Positions 1 to 9,638 of a stretch of DNA of 64,000 bases are shown here, piece after piece. The notes below the pieces were generated by a model that was not told where the DNA came from, did no database searches, and worked only from the letters and a program-made list of their open reading frames with translations. Position 1 is the stretch's first letter. Each line of letters begins with the position of its first letter. This DNA is from Paenibacillus urinalis (GTDB lineage: Bacteria > Bacillota > Bacilli > Paenibacillales > Paenibacillaceae). Both the position numbers and the translations under genes were made by a program. The stretch is taken from contig NZ_CP118108.1 of the NCBI RefSeq assembly GCF_028747985.1, forward strand, positions 1,307,501-1,371,500. The letters run 5' to 3'.

Positions 1-707
1 AGGATGGAACGAATGTAGCCAAGATGGAAGTTCAGGGCATGCAGGGTGTTCCGTTATCGACTACAATAACGCACGATGTATTTGATCATTTTGATGACAA
101 CACCTATGACATCCACTTTATGACGCCTTATCGCGATCAAGAGGCTGCTTGGGTGAATACCACGGAGCGGGCAGGACATTTACGGATCCATGGCGAGAAT
201 TCTTTCTTCTCCCAAGTGAATCCGGCGATTATGGCCACTCGTGCAACGTCATTTCATTATGAATTTAAAACCAAGCTTGAATTTCATCCCGATCATTACT
301 CCGAAACAGCGGGTATGGGGCTTTACTATGACTCCAACAATTGGATTTATGCCCATTTGACCCATTCTGAAGCATCCCATTGTACTGTTCTGCAGTTACT
401 GCAGGCGAAATTAGGAAAACGCATCGAATTTGTACATCACCATATTTCGGTACCTGAAGGTGTTGTTGAGCTGAAGGCTGTTTACCATTCAGGTATATTA
501 GATTTCTATTATCGGTTCAGTGATGAGTTGGATTGGAAAGTGTTGGCGGATGGAATAGATGCGGCTTATTTGTCTGATGAAGGTGTTAACGGGGAACCGG
601 GTGAGATTGGCGGATTTACAGGCTTGTTTAATTTTATTGGCACAGTCGATTCCCATCAGCATGACTCCTTTGCAGATTTTGATTACTACTCAGTGAAAAA
701 TGACTAG
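1..707 (+). CDS. GH43 beta-xylosidase/arabinofuranosidase, C-terminal part (5' partial)
   Basis: The reading frame is already open at the left edge (codons from base 3), so this is the end of a longer gene. The visible part of about 235 residues resembles the beta-sandwich (concanavalin-like) C-terminal domain of GH43 xylosidases: an early SFFSQ segment, then a GMGLYYDS strand, and a final FADFDYY strand. In the family this domain packs on the five-bladed catalytic propeller, which would lie outside the window. The enzyme releases xylose or arabinose from xylo-oligosaccharides. An MFS transporter follows 21 bases later, consistent with import and hydrolysis of xylosides in one operon. The internal ATG at 24 is not a credible start because the domain would begin mid-fold. 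Confidence 0.8.
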   Translation, partial: DGTNVAKMEVQGMQGVPLSTTITHDVFDHFDDNTYDIHFMTPYRDQEAAWVNTTERAGHLRIHGENSFFSQVNPAIMATRATSFHYEFKTKLEFHPDHYSETAGMGLYYDSNNWIYAHLTHSEASHCTVLQLLQAKLGKRIEFVHHHISVPEGVVELKAVYHSGILDFYYRFSDELDWKVLADGIDAAYLSDEGVNGEPGEIGGFTGLFNFIGTVDSHQHDSFADFDYYSVKND

Positions 708-728
708 CATTAGAGAGGAAGCTCCATC

Positions 729-1967
729 ATGAATACCATATCATTGAAACGACTAATACCAGGATTAATCATTGGGCCGGCTTCCTGGCTTGGCCCCTAT
801 ATTGTAGCTTCGAGCTTGTTCCTTCCGGCTTTAATTCAGCATTTGGATGCGGATAACAAAATTGAATTAGTCGCTTTATTTTCATCCGTAGGAATGGTCA
901 CCGCGGCTCTGTCGAATATGGTTGCCGGATATCTCTCGGACCGCACCAGATCTCGCTTCGGTAAACGAACACCTTGGGTTGTCTCCGGTGCCTTTGTATT
1001 TATGCTCGCTATGATTCTGGCTTCGATGAGTACAACGATTCCCTTCTTACTGCTAAGCTGGATGCTGGGACAGATTGCGCTGAACTTCATTGTTGCACCG
1101 ATGATTGCTTGGCTGGATTTGGCTCCTGAAAGTGGCAGAGGTACGGCCTCATCTGCTTATGGCGGATTGGGGATGGCGCTTGGCAACAACGGTTTTTCCA
1201 TTATAGGAGCTCTCTTCCTCGGACAATTCCGTTTAGGCTTTATCATATTCGGTATTATAACTTTCGTGGGTACTTTGATTGCTGCATTAATCGTCCGAGA
1301 ACCTTCCAATCTAGGAGAGAAGCTGGATTCATCCGAACCAACGGCTAAGGTGAAGTTTTCGATAAAAGAGCTGACGACTATTTTTCCATCCTGGTCCGTA
1401 GGTCGTGATTATTACTTGGCTCTAACCGGCAAGCTGTTTCAGGGAATTGGAAACTTCGCGATTACGGGTTACCTGTTATATATCATGTCAGATTTTCTGC
1501 ATAAGGACACTATAGCTACACAACAGTCTGTTCAATTAATTAACACGATCATGCTGGTCTTCGGGATTGCGATGGGATTTATAGCCGGACCCCTAGCAGA
1601 TAAGTTCAAAATATTAAAATTACCCGTAGGCTTATCTACGATCTTGTTAGGGATCGGTGCCTTAAGCATTTTCTTCTTACAAAATGAGACCGGTATCATT
1701 ATCTATGCCTTTATGGCTGGTCTGGGAATGGGCATCTGGAACTCGCTCGATAACCTATTGAATCTGGAGGTTATTCCGGACAAAAACCGGGTAGGATTTT
1801 TCTTAGGATTTTACAATCTGGGAAATACGGTAACCCAAGCGATAGCTCCGGTCATTGCAGCGGTTTTGATCTCTTCCGTAGGGTTCTCTTCTATTTTTAT
1901 CATGTCATTTGTATTCTCCATTTTGGGAGGAATCTTGATTCTCTCCATTAAATCAGTGTCTAGATAG
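729..1967 (+). CDS. MFS transporter, probable oligosaccharide/xyloside importer
   Basis: A 412-residue membrane protein with about 12 hydrophobic segments. The loop after helix 2 carries SDRTRSRFGKRTPW, the MFS loop 2-3 signature in the form seen in SLC45/GPH-like sugar transporters. AGAGGAAG at about 713-720 is its ribosome binding site. It follows the GH43 gene closely and is itself followed by a terminator, so the two form the end of one transcription unit. Import of short xylo-oligosaccharides is inferred from that pairing; the exact substrate cannot be read from the sequence. Confidence 0.8.
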   Translation: MNTISLKRLIPGLIIGPASWLGPYIVASSLFLPALIQHLDADNKIELVALFSSVGMVTAALSNMVAGYLSDRTRSRFGKRTPWVVSGAFVFMLAMILASMSTTIPFLLLSWMLGQIALNFIVAPMIAWLDLAPESGRGTASSAYGGLGMALGNNGFSIIGALFLGQFRLGFIIFGIITFVGTLIAALIVREPSNLGEKLDSSEPTAKVKFSIKELTTIFPSWSVGRDYYLALTGKLFQGIGNFAITGYLLYIMSDFLHKDTIATQQSVQLINTIMLVFGIAMGFIAGPLADKFKILKLPVGLSTILLGIGALSIFFLQNETGIIIYAFMAGLGMGIWNSLDNLLNLEVIPDKNRVGFFLGFYNLGNTVTQAIAPVIAAVLISSVGFSSIFIMSFVFSILGGILILSIKSVSR

Positions 1968-1984
1968 ATTATAATTGAACCCTT

Positions 1985-2020
1985 AACCACTTCTTATGAT
2001 CGTATAAGGAGTGGTTTTTT
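1985..2020 (+). terminator. Rho-independent terminator after the MFS gene
   Basis: CCACTTCTTAT and ATAAGGAGTGG form an 11-bp stem with a short loop, followed by TTTTTT. It closes the xyloside unit before the ABC/two-component cluster. Confidence 0.85.
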
Positions 2021-2176
2021 GCTATTCAATAGATTAGATAATCACACATACGATGTCATGGAAAGATAGATTGTATCCATCGCAAATCTTTATACTTTCT
2101 TTATACTTATCGGGTCCATTTATTTATATCTGCATTCTATACTTAGCTCATCAACTTCAAAAAGGGTGATTCGAAA

Positions 2177-3094
2177 ATGTCGGAAACGATTCTGAAGGCA
2201 ACTCATATATCCAAAATGTACGGCAAGCATAAAGCGCTCGATAAAGTATCCCTTGAGATTAAGCGAGGCATGATCTACGGCTTGATCGGAGAGAACGGCG
2301 CAGGCAAATCGACCTTTATGCGTGCGATGATGGGACTGATTACCGTCGACGAGGGTAGTATCCAGCTGTTTGGCGAGACCGGGGCGAAGGGACTGCAGCA
2401 AGTAAGGAGAAGAATGGGGCAGTCGATTGAGCATCCGGCGCTGTATCCCGATTTGACCGCTCGTGAGAATTTGCGGGTACAGGCAGCAAACGGCGGTGTA
2501 AGCGAACGGGAGATTGAGGATCTGCTTCGCTTGATGAATCTGAACAACACAGGCAGGAAGAAGGCCAAAAATTTCTCGCTGGGCATGCGGCAGCGTTTGA
2601 CGATTGCCACGGCACTGATTACTCACCCTGAATTTTTAATTCTGGATGAGCCGACCAACGGTCTGGATCCTTCAGGTATTGTAGAAATGCGAGAGATTAT
2701 TAGACGGATGGTGACTGAGCGTGGGATAACCGTATTGCTCTCAAGCCACTTGCTGGATGAGCTATCGCAGATCGCCACTCACTACGGTATTTTGCATGAA
2801 GGGAAGCTGATCAGGGAGTTCTCGCAAGAGGAGCTGGCTAACGAAACTCGGCAATATATTGAACTGGAGACAACAGAGGCAGAGGCAGCGATTGTAGTGC
2901 TGGATGGACTCGGAATCAGAGATTACGAAGTTATTAACGGAGCAGAGATTCACATCTATGACAAGGTAAGTGAGGTTGCGGCAATCAACCGTGCCTTAGT
3001 CTTTGCTGAGGTGAATGTACTGCGTATTGGTGCCAGCAGGCAGAGGCTGGAGGATTATTTTTTACAGTTAACAGGAGGTGGCGCAGATGTTTAA
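2177..3094 (+). CDS. ABC transporter ATP-binding protein (BcrA/lantibiotic-immunity type)
   Basis: 305 residues. The Walker A motif GENGAGKST is at about 38-46, the signature region SLGMRQRLT near 135, Walker B FLILDEPTNGLDP near 152-164, and the H-loop SSH near 190. This form (SLGMRQR, DEPTNGLDP) is typical of BcrA-like ATPases of drug or peptide exporters and lantibiotic immunity systems. The stop codon overlaps the start of the permease gene by 8 bases, and a response regulator and histidine kinase follow. A self-regulated peptide-antibiotic resistance role is the likely inference, but the permease is short and the substrate is unknown. Confidence 0.85.
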   Translation: MSETILKATHISKMYGKHKALDKVSLEIKRGMIYGLIGENGAGKSTFMRAMMGLITVDEGSIQLFGETGAKGLQQVRRRMGQSIEHPALYPDLTARENLRVQAANGGVSEREIEDLLRLMNLNNTGRKKAKNFSLGMRQRLTIATALITHPEFLILDEPTNGLDPSGIVEMREIIRRMVTERGITVLLSSHLLDELSQIATHYGILHEGKLIREFSQEELANETRQYIELETTEAEAAIVVLDGLGIRDYEVINGAEIHIYDKVSEVAAINRALVFAEVNVLRIGASRQRLEDYFLQLTGGGADV

Positions 3095-3869
3095 TCTCTT
3101 GTCAGCGGAACGAATCAAAATATATCGCAGCAGCAAGCTATGGATCGTGCTTGCCATTATGTTCCTATTGCCGGTCTGCCAAGCGGCTCTAAGCAAGATG
3201 GATATAATAAGCAATGGAGAGAAGCTGGTACAAAAGATTGATACGGTAGTTAACGGAGCAACAGGGGTTCTCATGATGGAGAAGAATGGACTTGCCGTTC
3301 TGCTCGTGATAAGCGCATTTATCAGCTTCTATATTGGAGAAGAGTTCCAGAACGGAACGATTCGAAATGCGTTGTCCTTGGGGCGCAGCCGTACCCATTT
3401 CTATCTGTCCAAGCTGCTCATATCCGTACTGCTTACACTGATGGGTTCGATCCTGCTCGTTCTGATGGGGATGATCAGCTATTCAATTCTGTTTGGCTTC
3501 GGAGAGGTTGCCGGCGTTCAGAGCTACATCAGCTATGCACTCCAAACCTTCGGCACTTTATATTTATTAATTGTATCAAACGTTTCAATCTATGTGATGA
3601 TTAGCTTTCTGACCAAGAACAGCGGTACTTCGCTCGTTTGGAGCTTTTTGTATACGATCGGAACCGGCTTTGGCGCAGGTATCTTCCAGCAGACCGAGCA
3701 TTTCAAGCACGTCACCTTCTGGTTCTCTGAATCCTTCCTGTTCTATTCGGATTTTGCGAGCTCGGCGGATATTGCTAGATTTCCAGAGATGGCCGTGGTC
3801 AGTCTCATCACAATCGTGTTATCATCAGCTATAGGAATCTTTCTATTTGGACGAACAGACATAAAGTAG
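3087..3869 (+). CDS. ABC-2 type permease partner
   Basis: 260 residues from ATG 3087, chosen because AGGAGG at 3073-3078 lies 8 bases upstream; a GTG at 3078 would overlap that ribosome binding site. Several long hydrophobic segments (roughly 15-35, 65-90, 105-135, 150-175, 180-200, 230-255) alternate with short loops, as in ABC-2 permeases of the BcrB/NukE/G type. It is translationally coupled to the ATPase gene by an 8-base overlap. No substrate-specific motif is visible. Confidence 0.8.
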   Translation: MFNLLSAERIKIYRSSKLWIVLAIMFLLPVCQAALSKMDIISNGEKLVQKIDTVVNGATGVLMMEKNGLAVLLVISAFISFYIGEEFQNGTIRNALSLGRSRTHFYLSKLLISVLLTLMGSILLVLMGMISYSILFGFGEVAGVQSYISYALQTFGTLYLLIVSNVSIYVMISFLTKNSGTSLVWSFLYTIGTGFGAGIFQQTEHFKHVTFWFSESFLFYSDFASSADIARFPEMAVVSLITIVLSSAIGIFLFGRTDIK

Positions 3870-3880
3870 GAGAAGTAGAG

Positions 3881-4558
3881 ATGGTAAATGTGTTAATCAT
3901 TGAAGATGATGCAGCTATTCATTCTCTGATTAAGGAGACTCTGGAGCAGAGGGGCTTTCACACGCTGAGTGCTTATTCAGGCACGGAAGGGAAGCTTCTG
4001 TTTGAGCAAAATGAGGTGGATGTCATTCTTCTGGATCTGATGCTTCCAGGGATCAATGGTGAGCAGTTTCTGCAAGAGATCCGAAGCAGTTCAGCCGTTC
4101 CTGTCATTGTCATCTCAGCGAGAAACGATCAGCAATCCAAGCTGGAGCTGTTGACCAGCGGAGCAGATGATTATATCGTGAAGCCGTTTGACGTGAAGGA
4201 GCTGCTCGCGCGCATGGATATTCAGCTGCGACATGCCTCCACAACGAAGGCTGCCGCTCCTCATGATACAGAGATTCGTTATCACAATATTACGGTAAAT
4301 ACAGAAACGCGTGAAGTGAAGCTGAACGACCAGACGCTTCATCTAACCGGACGAGAGTACGCGATCCTTCTGCTATTGCTGGAGCATCCGCACAAAGTGT
4401 TCAGCCGTGCAAATATTTATGAGAGTGTCTGGAATGAACCTTTTATGGATAGTGAGAAAACGATCAATACACATATCAGTAATTTGCGAAATAAACTTCA
4501 TTCGGATGACACAAGCTATATCAAAACCGTATGGGGTATCGGCTTCAAATTTGATTAA
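3881..4558 (+). CDS. OmpR/PhoB-family response regulator
   Basis: 225 residues. The N-terminal receiver domain has the acidic pair EDD at 8-10, the phosphoacceptor Asp at about 52 (LLDLMLPG) and the conserved Lys in IVKPFDVKELL near 102. A winged-helix DNA-binding domain occupies about 130-225 (LTGREYAILLLLLEHP, then INTHISNLRNKL). It begins 11 bases after the permease gene and is followed by its kinase, so it probably controls the upstream transporter. No operator could be assigned. Confidence 0.9.
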   Translation: MVNVLIIEDDAAIHSLIKETLEQRGFHTLSAYSGTEGKLLFEQNEVDVILLDLMLPGINGEQFLQEIRSSSAVPVIVISARNDQQSKLELLTSGADDYIVKPFDVKELLARMDIQLRHASTTKAAAPHDTEIRYHNITVNTETREVKLNDQTLHLTGREYAILLLLLEHPHKVFSRANIYESVWNEPFMDSEKTINTHISNLRNKLHSDDTSYIKTVWGIGFKFD

Positions 4559-4580
4559 CGGAAAGGGGCGCTGGCAAGGG

Positions 4581-5504
4581 ATGTGGGGATGGGTATTTGT
4601 CTTCCTGGCTATGGCGCTCCTACTGTATATCATCTTCCTTAAGAGGCAGCTCCGTAAGCTCAAGCATGCGATGAAAGACATTCCGGACCGGGCAGGCTTC
4701 GGCAGCAGACTGTCTCTTGATTTTCGTGACAAGGCACTGATCGAGCTGGTCGATGAATGGAATCAAATGATTGATGCTTACGAGCATAAAAATCGGCATG
4801 TCCGGCAAATGGAGGAGAACGTTAAGCTGTCCATTGCCGGGCTCTCTCATGATTTGCGAACACCGCTCACTTCGATTAAGGGCTATGTTCAGCTTCTAAG
4901 TGAGACACAAGATGAGTCCAAGCGGATTCATTATCTTGGCATTGTGGAAGGTTCTGTAAGCCGATTACTGGAGATGACCGATCACTTTTATGACTTGGCG
5001 CGCGTGGAAACCAATCAGAAGGAGATGGAGCTTACATCACTCTCCCTTTCCAGCCTGGTCGAAGAGATCTTCTTAACTTACTATGAGCAGCTGGAGAAGC
5101 AGAATATTGAGCTTACTTTTCCTGAGTCGCATAGCCGTGTGGAGATTATTGCCGACGCCTACATGCTGATACGGGTTATACAAAATGTGGTTCAGAACAT
5201 CCTGCGTTATGCCAAGAGCACAGCGGTCATAGGCTATGAGCTGGAAGATGGGTTCCTCCTCATGACCGTCAAGAATGATATCAAGCCGAACAGCAAGGTT
5301 GCTGTAGAAAAAGTGTTTATGCGCTTCTATACCGAGGTCACAAGCCGAACCAATACGGAAGCCAGCGGACTGGGGCTGTATCTCTCCAAAAAGCTGATAG
5401 AAAAAATGAACGGTAAGATGGATGCAGCGCTGGAGAATCAGTGGTTCATTCTTAGAATCTATCTGCCGGTCAATCAGATTCAATCCGAATACCCATTGAA
5501 TTAA
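4581..5504 (+). CDS. Membrane sensor histidine kinase
   Basis: Start placed at ATG 4581 (307 residues), after GAAAGGGG at 4560-4568; the frame stays open upstream but would then overlap most of the response regulator C-terminus. One transmembrane segment (about 3-20) is followed directly by a linker and the dimerisation box SHDLRTPLTS with the phosphorylated His near residue 90. The ATPase domain has an N-box (QNVVQNILRYA) and a G2 box (GLGLYLSKKLIEKM). There is no large extracellular sensor domain, so it may sense through its single helix or through the neighbouring ABC transporter, as intramembrane-sensing kinases do. Confidence 0.85.
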   Translation: MWGWVFVFLAMALLLYIIFLKRQLRKLKHAMKDIPDRAGFGSRLSLDFRDKALIELVDEWNQMIDAYEHKNRHVRQMEENVKLSIAGLSHDLRTPLTSIKGYVQLLSETQDESKRIHYLGIVEGSVSRLLEMTDHFYDLARVETNQKEMELTSLSLSSLVEEIFLTYYEQLEKQNIELTFPESHSRVEIIADAYMLIRVIQNVVQNILRYAKSTAVIGYELEDGFLLMTVKNDIKPNSKVAVEKVFMRFYTEVTSRTNTEASGLGLYLSKKLIEKMNGKMDAALENQWFILRIYLPVNQIQSEYPLN

Positions 5505-5540
5505 TTTAGATCAAGCAAATGCATAAGTGTGGTGAGGCTA

Positions 5541-7127
5541 ATGGGGGTAACCGTTAAAGAAATATTGCAATTGCCCTCCTTCCGAGGGGCGAAGGTGCTG
5601 ACCGGTCACAGTAATGTGGAACGGACCGTTTCCTCCTTGTCTGTACTGGAGGTGTCGAATGCCGACTTCTCCTCACAGATCGTAAATTCCGTTCAGAAGG
5701 AATGGTATGCAGAGGAGCTCGTAATTAGCTCCTTATTTTCAATTAAAGACAGTATTGAAAAACAGTGTGAAACGATTCAGTATCTGCATGACCTTGGAGA
5801 GGTCGGATTAATCCTATATTATGTCGGCATTGTTATTCCGGAGATATCGGTTGAACTGTTGAAGTTCGCAGAATCCCGTAATTTCATGATTATCTGTATG
5901 CCGGAGAACGATTATACATTGCGGTATAACGAAGTCATCTATGAAGTGATGGAAGCGGTTGTACTAAGCCAGCAGACGATCAACGATAATTTTGTGAATG
6001 AGTCGCTAGAGAAGGTCTCACTGCTGCCTGAGCATTCCCGCAGTGTAGAAATGACGCTGAAGCTGTTATCCGACCGGCTGAAGGCCAACCTGGTACTGAC
6101 GAGCAGTAGTTTGGATATGATCAACCGGGTCATGTGGCCCCGTAACTCAACCCTTGACGTCTCGCGAATGATTCGGGAATACGCACCTCAGCTGACCCAT
6201 GGCAGAATGAAGGCAGAAGAAGTGGAATCTGCCGGCTATATTGAGCATCGAAGTGTTCATCAGAAGAACGGCGAGACACTGTTTCTTTTTGTGATCAAGG
6301 AAAATGCCAAATTACCGCCCAAGACGATAGACAAAATTGGTGAGGTCGTGCAGGTGGCGATCAATTTGTGGGGGGACAAGCATAACGAGGTCAGCGAATA
6401 CGCGCTCGTCAAAGCGATCATTAATGATGAGAGCGAGAAGATGCGCAGACTGGCGCATCAGCTGCATATTGATGTCTCTGCTATTCAAATGATGTGGCTC
6501 GTATCGGTACAGGATTTATCGGAGGAAAAAAAGATCCGCGAGGAGCTTGAGGAATATCTCGCCCAATATTATAAGACGGCTGTGATCCAGACGATGGAGC
6601 ATGGTATTGTCGTTCTCCTTGGAAATTGCTCATATAAATACAATGAATACGAAATTGCAGCGGAATATATGGAGGCAGCACGTTATTCCTCTTCGATCTC
6701 CAAGATCATCTACGCACCAAGAATGAAGAACACGACCGATGTGCGCCGGATGTATCAGCTCGTGAATCAGGTCGGCAAGAAGGTACACCTGATCTACAAT
6801 CATCGCAAGCTGTATACGGCTGCGGAGATCCGCTCGATGAAGCGGGCGATTGACCTCAGCGTGCAGGGAGAAGAGGTAATCGAGGAGTGGCTGTCCGTCA
6901 TTGCTCCTGTACTGGAGGATTCCGAATCGATCAGAACACTGACGACTTATCTGCTGGATGCGAAGGGGAATCTTGATGACTGTGCCAAGCTGCTCTATGT
7001 GCATAAGAATACGGTGAAGTATCGAATCAAGAAGATCAGTGAGCACATCGGGTACGATATTACGATGAACTCTGAATTTTATGATGTGTATCTTGCATGC
7101 ATGATCTATCGGTTAATCAACAGCTGA
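5541..7127 (+). CDS. PucR/CdaR-family transcriptional activator
   Basis: About 528 residues from ATG 5541 (GTG codons at 5529 and 5532 are alternatives). The N-terminus VTVKEILQLPSFRGAKVL is characteristic of the PucR domain, which senses purine-related catabolites. A CdaR GGDEF-like region lies in the middle, and a Fis-like HTH_30 helix-turn-helix closes the protein (NLDDCAKLLYVHKNTVKYR). Members often activate adjacent purine, allantoin or cyclic-amide catabolic genes. Here the next genes are a cytosine-permease-like transporter, a DUF917 protein and a HyuA-like protein, which it probably controls. A terminator separates it from them. Confidence 0.85.
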   Translation: MGVTVKEILQLPSFRGAKVLTGHSNVERTVSSLSVLEVSNADFSSQIVNSVQKEWYAEELVISSLFSIKDSIEKQCETIQYLHDLGEVGLILYYVGIVIPEISVELLKFAESRNFMIICMPENDYTLRYNEVIYEVMEAVVLSQQTINDNFVNESLEKVSLLPEHSRSVEMTLKLLSDRLKANLVLTSSSLDMINRVMWPRNSTLDVSRMIREYAPQLTHGRMKAEEVESAGYIEHRSVHQKNGETLFLFVIKENAKLPPKTIDKIGEVVQVAINLWGDKHNEVSEYALVKAIINDESEKMRRLAHQLHIDVSAIQMMWLVSVQDLSEEKKIREELEEYLAQYYKTAVIQTMEHGIVVLLGNCSYKYNEYEIAAEYMEAARYSSSISKIIYAPRMKNTTDVRRMYQLVNQVGKKVHLIYNHRKLYTAAEIRSMKRAIDLSVQGEEVIEEWLSVIAPVLEDSESIRTLTTYLLDAKGNLDDCAKLLYVHKNTVKYRIKKISEHIGYDITMNSEFYDVYLACMIYRLINS

Positions 7128-7141
7128 ACTTCAATCCAATG

Positions 7142-7185
7142 AATCCGGGTTTTTGTCGAATTAGACAAAAATTCGGATTTTTCTT
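7142..7185 (+). terminator. Terminator after the PucR-type gene
   Basis: Arms AATCCG..TTTTTGTC and GACAAAAA..CGGATT form a long stem interrupted by one internal mismatch, followed by a T-rich tract. It separates the regulator from the permease operon. Confidence 0.75.
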
Positions 7186-7267
7186 TTTCTTTCTGAAAAA
7201 GACGGCGCATCCCTTCTTCTAATACAATGAGAAAAATCAATTTGAACAAAGAACGGAGGGGGAAGCG

Positions 7268-8530
7268 ATGAAGAACGAAAAAGCAAATCAGTCCTGGTTC
7301 ACGCTTGGCATCGTGTGGGCGGGTGCCATGATCAGCATTCCGGGACTTCTCGTCGGCAACACCCTGATTACAGGGATGAGCATGTCAAAGACTCTACTGG
7401 TGACTCTGGTGGGATATTCAATTATCGTCGCCATTATGATTCTGCAGGGCATTCAGAGCACGGATTTAGGTAAATCAACGGTTCAGGTGGCAAGCCAGGT
7501 ATTTGGCAAAAGGGGTTCACGAACCGTTCTCTCCATTCTTCTCACCATTGCCTGTCTCGGCTGGTTTGGTATTCAGGCTAATGTGTGTGGGGCAGCACTT
7601 GCTAATCTGCTGTCGGAATTTGATGTGAATATGCCGGTTCCTGTCGCCTCCTTGATCAGCGGCCTCGTGATGGTCGTATCCGCGATGTATGGAATTAAGG
7701 TGCTGCGTGTACTAAGCTATATTGCTGTTCCTCTACTGGTCGTGTTGTGCGTATATGGCCTCATTGAAGCACTGAATGGGGATACAATGCAGCTGATTGC
7801 CGATTACAGACCTGAGCAAAATATGGGCTTTATGGATGGACTGGCTGTAACGATCGGCTCCTTCGCCCTCGGGGCGGTAATTGCAGGGGATTATTCACAG
7901 TTCTCGAAGAAGCGTTCTGACGTATGGAAAGCAGCGATCTTCGGCATCATTCCGGCGGGTCTGCTCATGATCGGTGTAGGAGCTGTATTGACGCTGGCTT
8001 ATCAGACCAATGATGTCACGGCGGTATTTCTCAGCATCGCTACTCCGTTTATCGGCGGAGTTGTCCTAATTCTGGCTGCCTGGAAGACCAATATGGTCAA
8101 TGCCATTTCCGGCGGATTTGCACTAACCAATGTCTTTAATGTTTCGAAAGAAAAAGAAAAGTGGGCGGTTGGACTGGCCGGATTGATTGGAACACTGCTC
8201 GCGGTTATCGGCATCCTGGATTATTTTACGCCTGTCATGTCGGTCTTGTCCGCGATGGTACCGCCTGTAGCCGGGGTGATGATTGCTTCCTACTGGGTGA
8301 TGAACCGAGGGGATAAGAACAGCTGGAAGGAGACCGAGGGAGTCAATCTCCTCGGCGTATACTCCTGGCTCATTGGCTCGGTAATTGCCTGTATTCCGGT
8401 CCTGTTGTCACTCTTCCCGAGCTTGCCGCAGGTATCTAATCAGCCGCTGATCGGCATCGTGATTTCATTTGTTATCTATGTCATTGGATATCGTCTAACC
8501 GCTTCAAAGTCTGTCGTACTGGAGGATTAA
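7268..8530 (+). CDS. NCS1/CodB-like cytosine, purine or hydantoin permease
   Basis: 420 residues, about 12 hydrophobic segments. The N-terminal WFTLGIVWAGAMISIPGL and the central GSFALGAVIAGDYSQFSK fit the CodB branch of nucleobase:cation symporter-1 proteins. GGAGGGGG at about 7255-7262 precedes ATG 7268. It starts a tight three-gene operon (4 bases to the DUF917 gene, which overlaps the HyuA-like gene by 8 bases). By context the substrate is a nucleobase-like or hydantoin-like heterocycle. Confidence 0.85.
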   Translation: MKNEKANQSWFTLGIVWAGAMISIPGLLVGNTLITGMSMSKTLLVTLVGYSIIVAIMILQGIQSTDLGKSTVQVASQVFGKRGSRTVLSILLTIACLGWFGIQANVCGAALANLLSEFDVNMPVPVASLISGLVMVVSAMYGIKVLRVLSYIAVPLLVVLCVYGLIEALNGDTMQLIADYRPEQNMGFMDGLAVTIGSFALGAVIAGDYSQFSKKRSDVWKAAIFGIIPAGLLMIGVGAVLTLAYQTNDVTAVFLSIATPFIGGVVLILAAWKTNMVNAISGGFALTNVFNVSKEKEKWAVGLAGLIGTLLAVIGILDYFTPVMSVLSAMVPPVAGVMIASYWVMNRGDKNSWKETEGVNLLGVYSWLIGSVIACIPVLLSLFPSLPQVSNQPLIGIVISFVIYVIGYRLTASKSVVLED

Positions 8531-8534
8531 TAAA

Positions 8535-9638
8535 ATGAGATATTTAGATAAAGCTGCGATTGAACATATTGCGATTGGCGCTGCGTTTCTTGGAACGGGC
8601 GGCGGGGGTGACCCTTATATCGGCAAACTTATGGCCATATCAGCGATTGAGAAGAATGGACCTGTTCAACTGGTTACGGTTGATGAAATAGAGGATGAAG
8701 ACTTCTTTATTCCTACGGCAATGATGGGAGCGCCATCGGTCTCGTCCGAAAAGTTCCCCAATGGAGAGGAATTCGTTAAAGTCTTTCAGAAGCTCTCCCA
8801 GTACCTGGGCAAGGACAAGATTGCTGGTACTTATCCGATGGAAGCAGGCGGCGTGAACTCGATGATTCCGATTGTCGTTGCAGCCCAGCTGGGATTGCCC
8901 CTGGTCGATTGTGACGGAATGGGCAGAGCCTTCCCCGAGCTGCAGATGGTGACCTTCAACCTGGACGGAATATCAGCAACGCCAATGGCGATTACGGATG
9001 AGAAGGGAAACATCGGTATTTTTGAAACGATCAACAACCGCTGGACCGAGCGTCTTGCGCGGACGGCCACAGTCGAGATGGGGGCAAGCTCACTCGTGAG
9101 CCTCTATCCTACGACGGGCTTGCAGATGAAGCAGAGCGGGGTTCACCATATCGTGACGCTCTCTGAGAAGATTGGACAGATTATAGCTTCTAATCACAAG
9201 GATGCCAAGGACAAGCTCAGCGAGCTGCTGGCCCTTGTATCGGGATATGAGCTCTTCCAGGGTAAGATTGTTGACGTCATTCGGGAAACCAAGGGAGGCT
9301 TCAACCTCGGACGAATAAATCTGGAGGGCATTGAAGCGCATAAAGGCGGAATGATGAAGGTGCATTTCCAGAATGAGAATCTCATTGCTGAGAAGGATGA
9401 TGAGGTCATCGCGATGACACCGGATCTTCTGTGCCTGGTGGACTATGAGACGCTGTCTCCGGTAACCACAGAAAGCCTGAAATACGGGAAGCGTGTGCGG
9501 GTTATTGGACTTCCTTGCGATCATAAATGGAGAACGAAGAAGGGGATCGAAACAGCAGGACCAAGATACTTTGGCTATGACTACGATTATGTCCCAATTG
9601 AGGAACTAGTGAACAAGGCGGTGAAGGACCATGTATAG
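8535..9638 (+). CDS. DUF917 family protein (S-methyl-thiohydantoin desulfurase-like)
   Basis: 367 residues. The early glycine-rich GTGGGGDPY segment, the MGAPSVSSEKFPNGEE and EAGGVNSMIPI segments and the VDCDGMGRAFPELQM block are features I associate with DUF917. Pfam names the family after S-methyl thiohydantoin desulfurase; it regularly occurs beside HyuA-type genes. It is sandwiched between a CodB-like permease and a HyuA-like protein with which it overlaps by 8 bases, implying coupled expression. The actual substrate in this organism is not known. Confidence 0.8.
   Translation: MRYLDKAAIEHIAIGAAFLGTGGGGDPYIGKLMAISAIEKNGPVQLVTVDEIEDEDFFIPTAMMGAPSVSSEKFPNGEEFVKVFQKLSQYLGKDKIAGTYPMEAGGVNSMIPIVVAAQLGLPLVDCDGMGRAFPELQMVTFNLDGISATPMAITDEKGNIGIFETINNRWTERLARTATVEMGASSLVSLYPTTGLQMKQSGVHHIVTLSEKIGQIIASNHKDAKDKLSELLALVSGYELFQGKIVDVIRETKGGFNLGRINLEGIEAHKGGMMKVHFQNENLIAEKDDEVIAMTPDLLCLVDYETLSPVTTESLKYGKRVRVIGLPCDHKWRTKKGIETAGPRYFGYDYDYVPIEELVNKAVKDHV

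Noticed and set aside
4407..4580. Upstream extension of the histidine kinase frame
   Set aside because: It would overlap 150 bases of the response regulator in another frame and adds no domain; ATG 4581 has a ribosome binding site.
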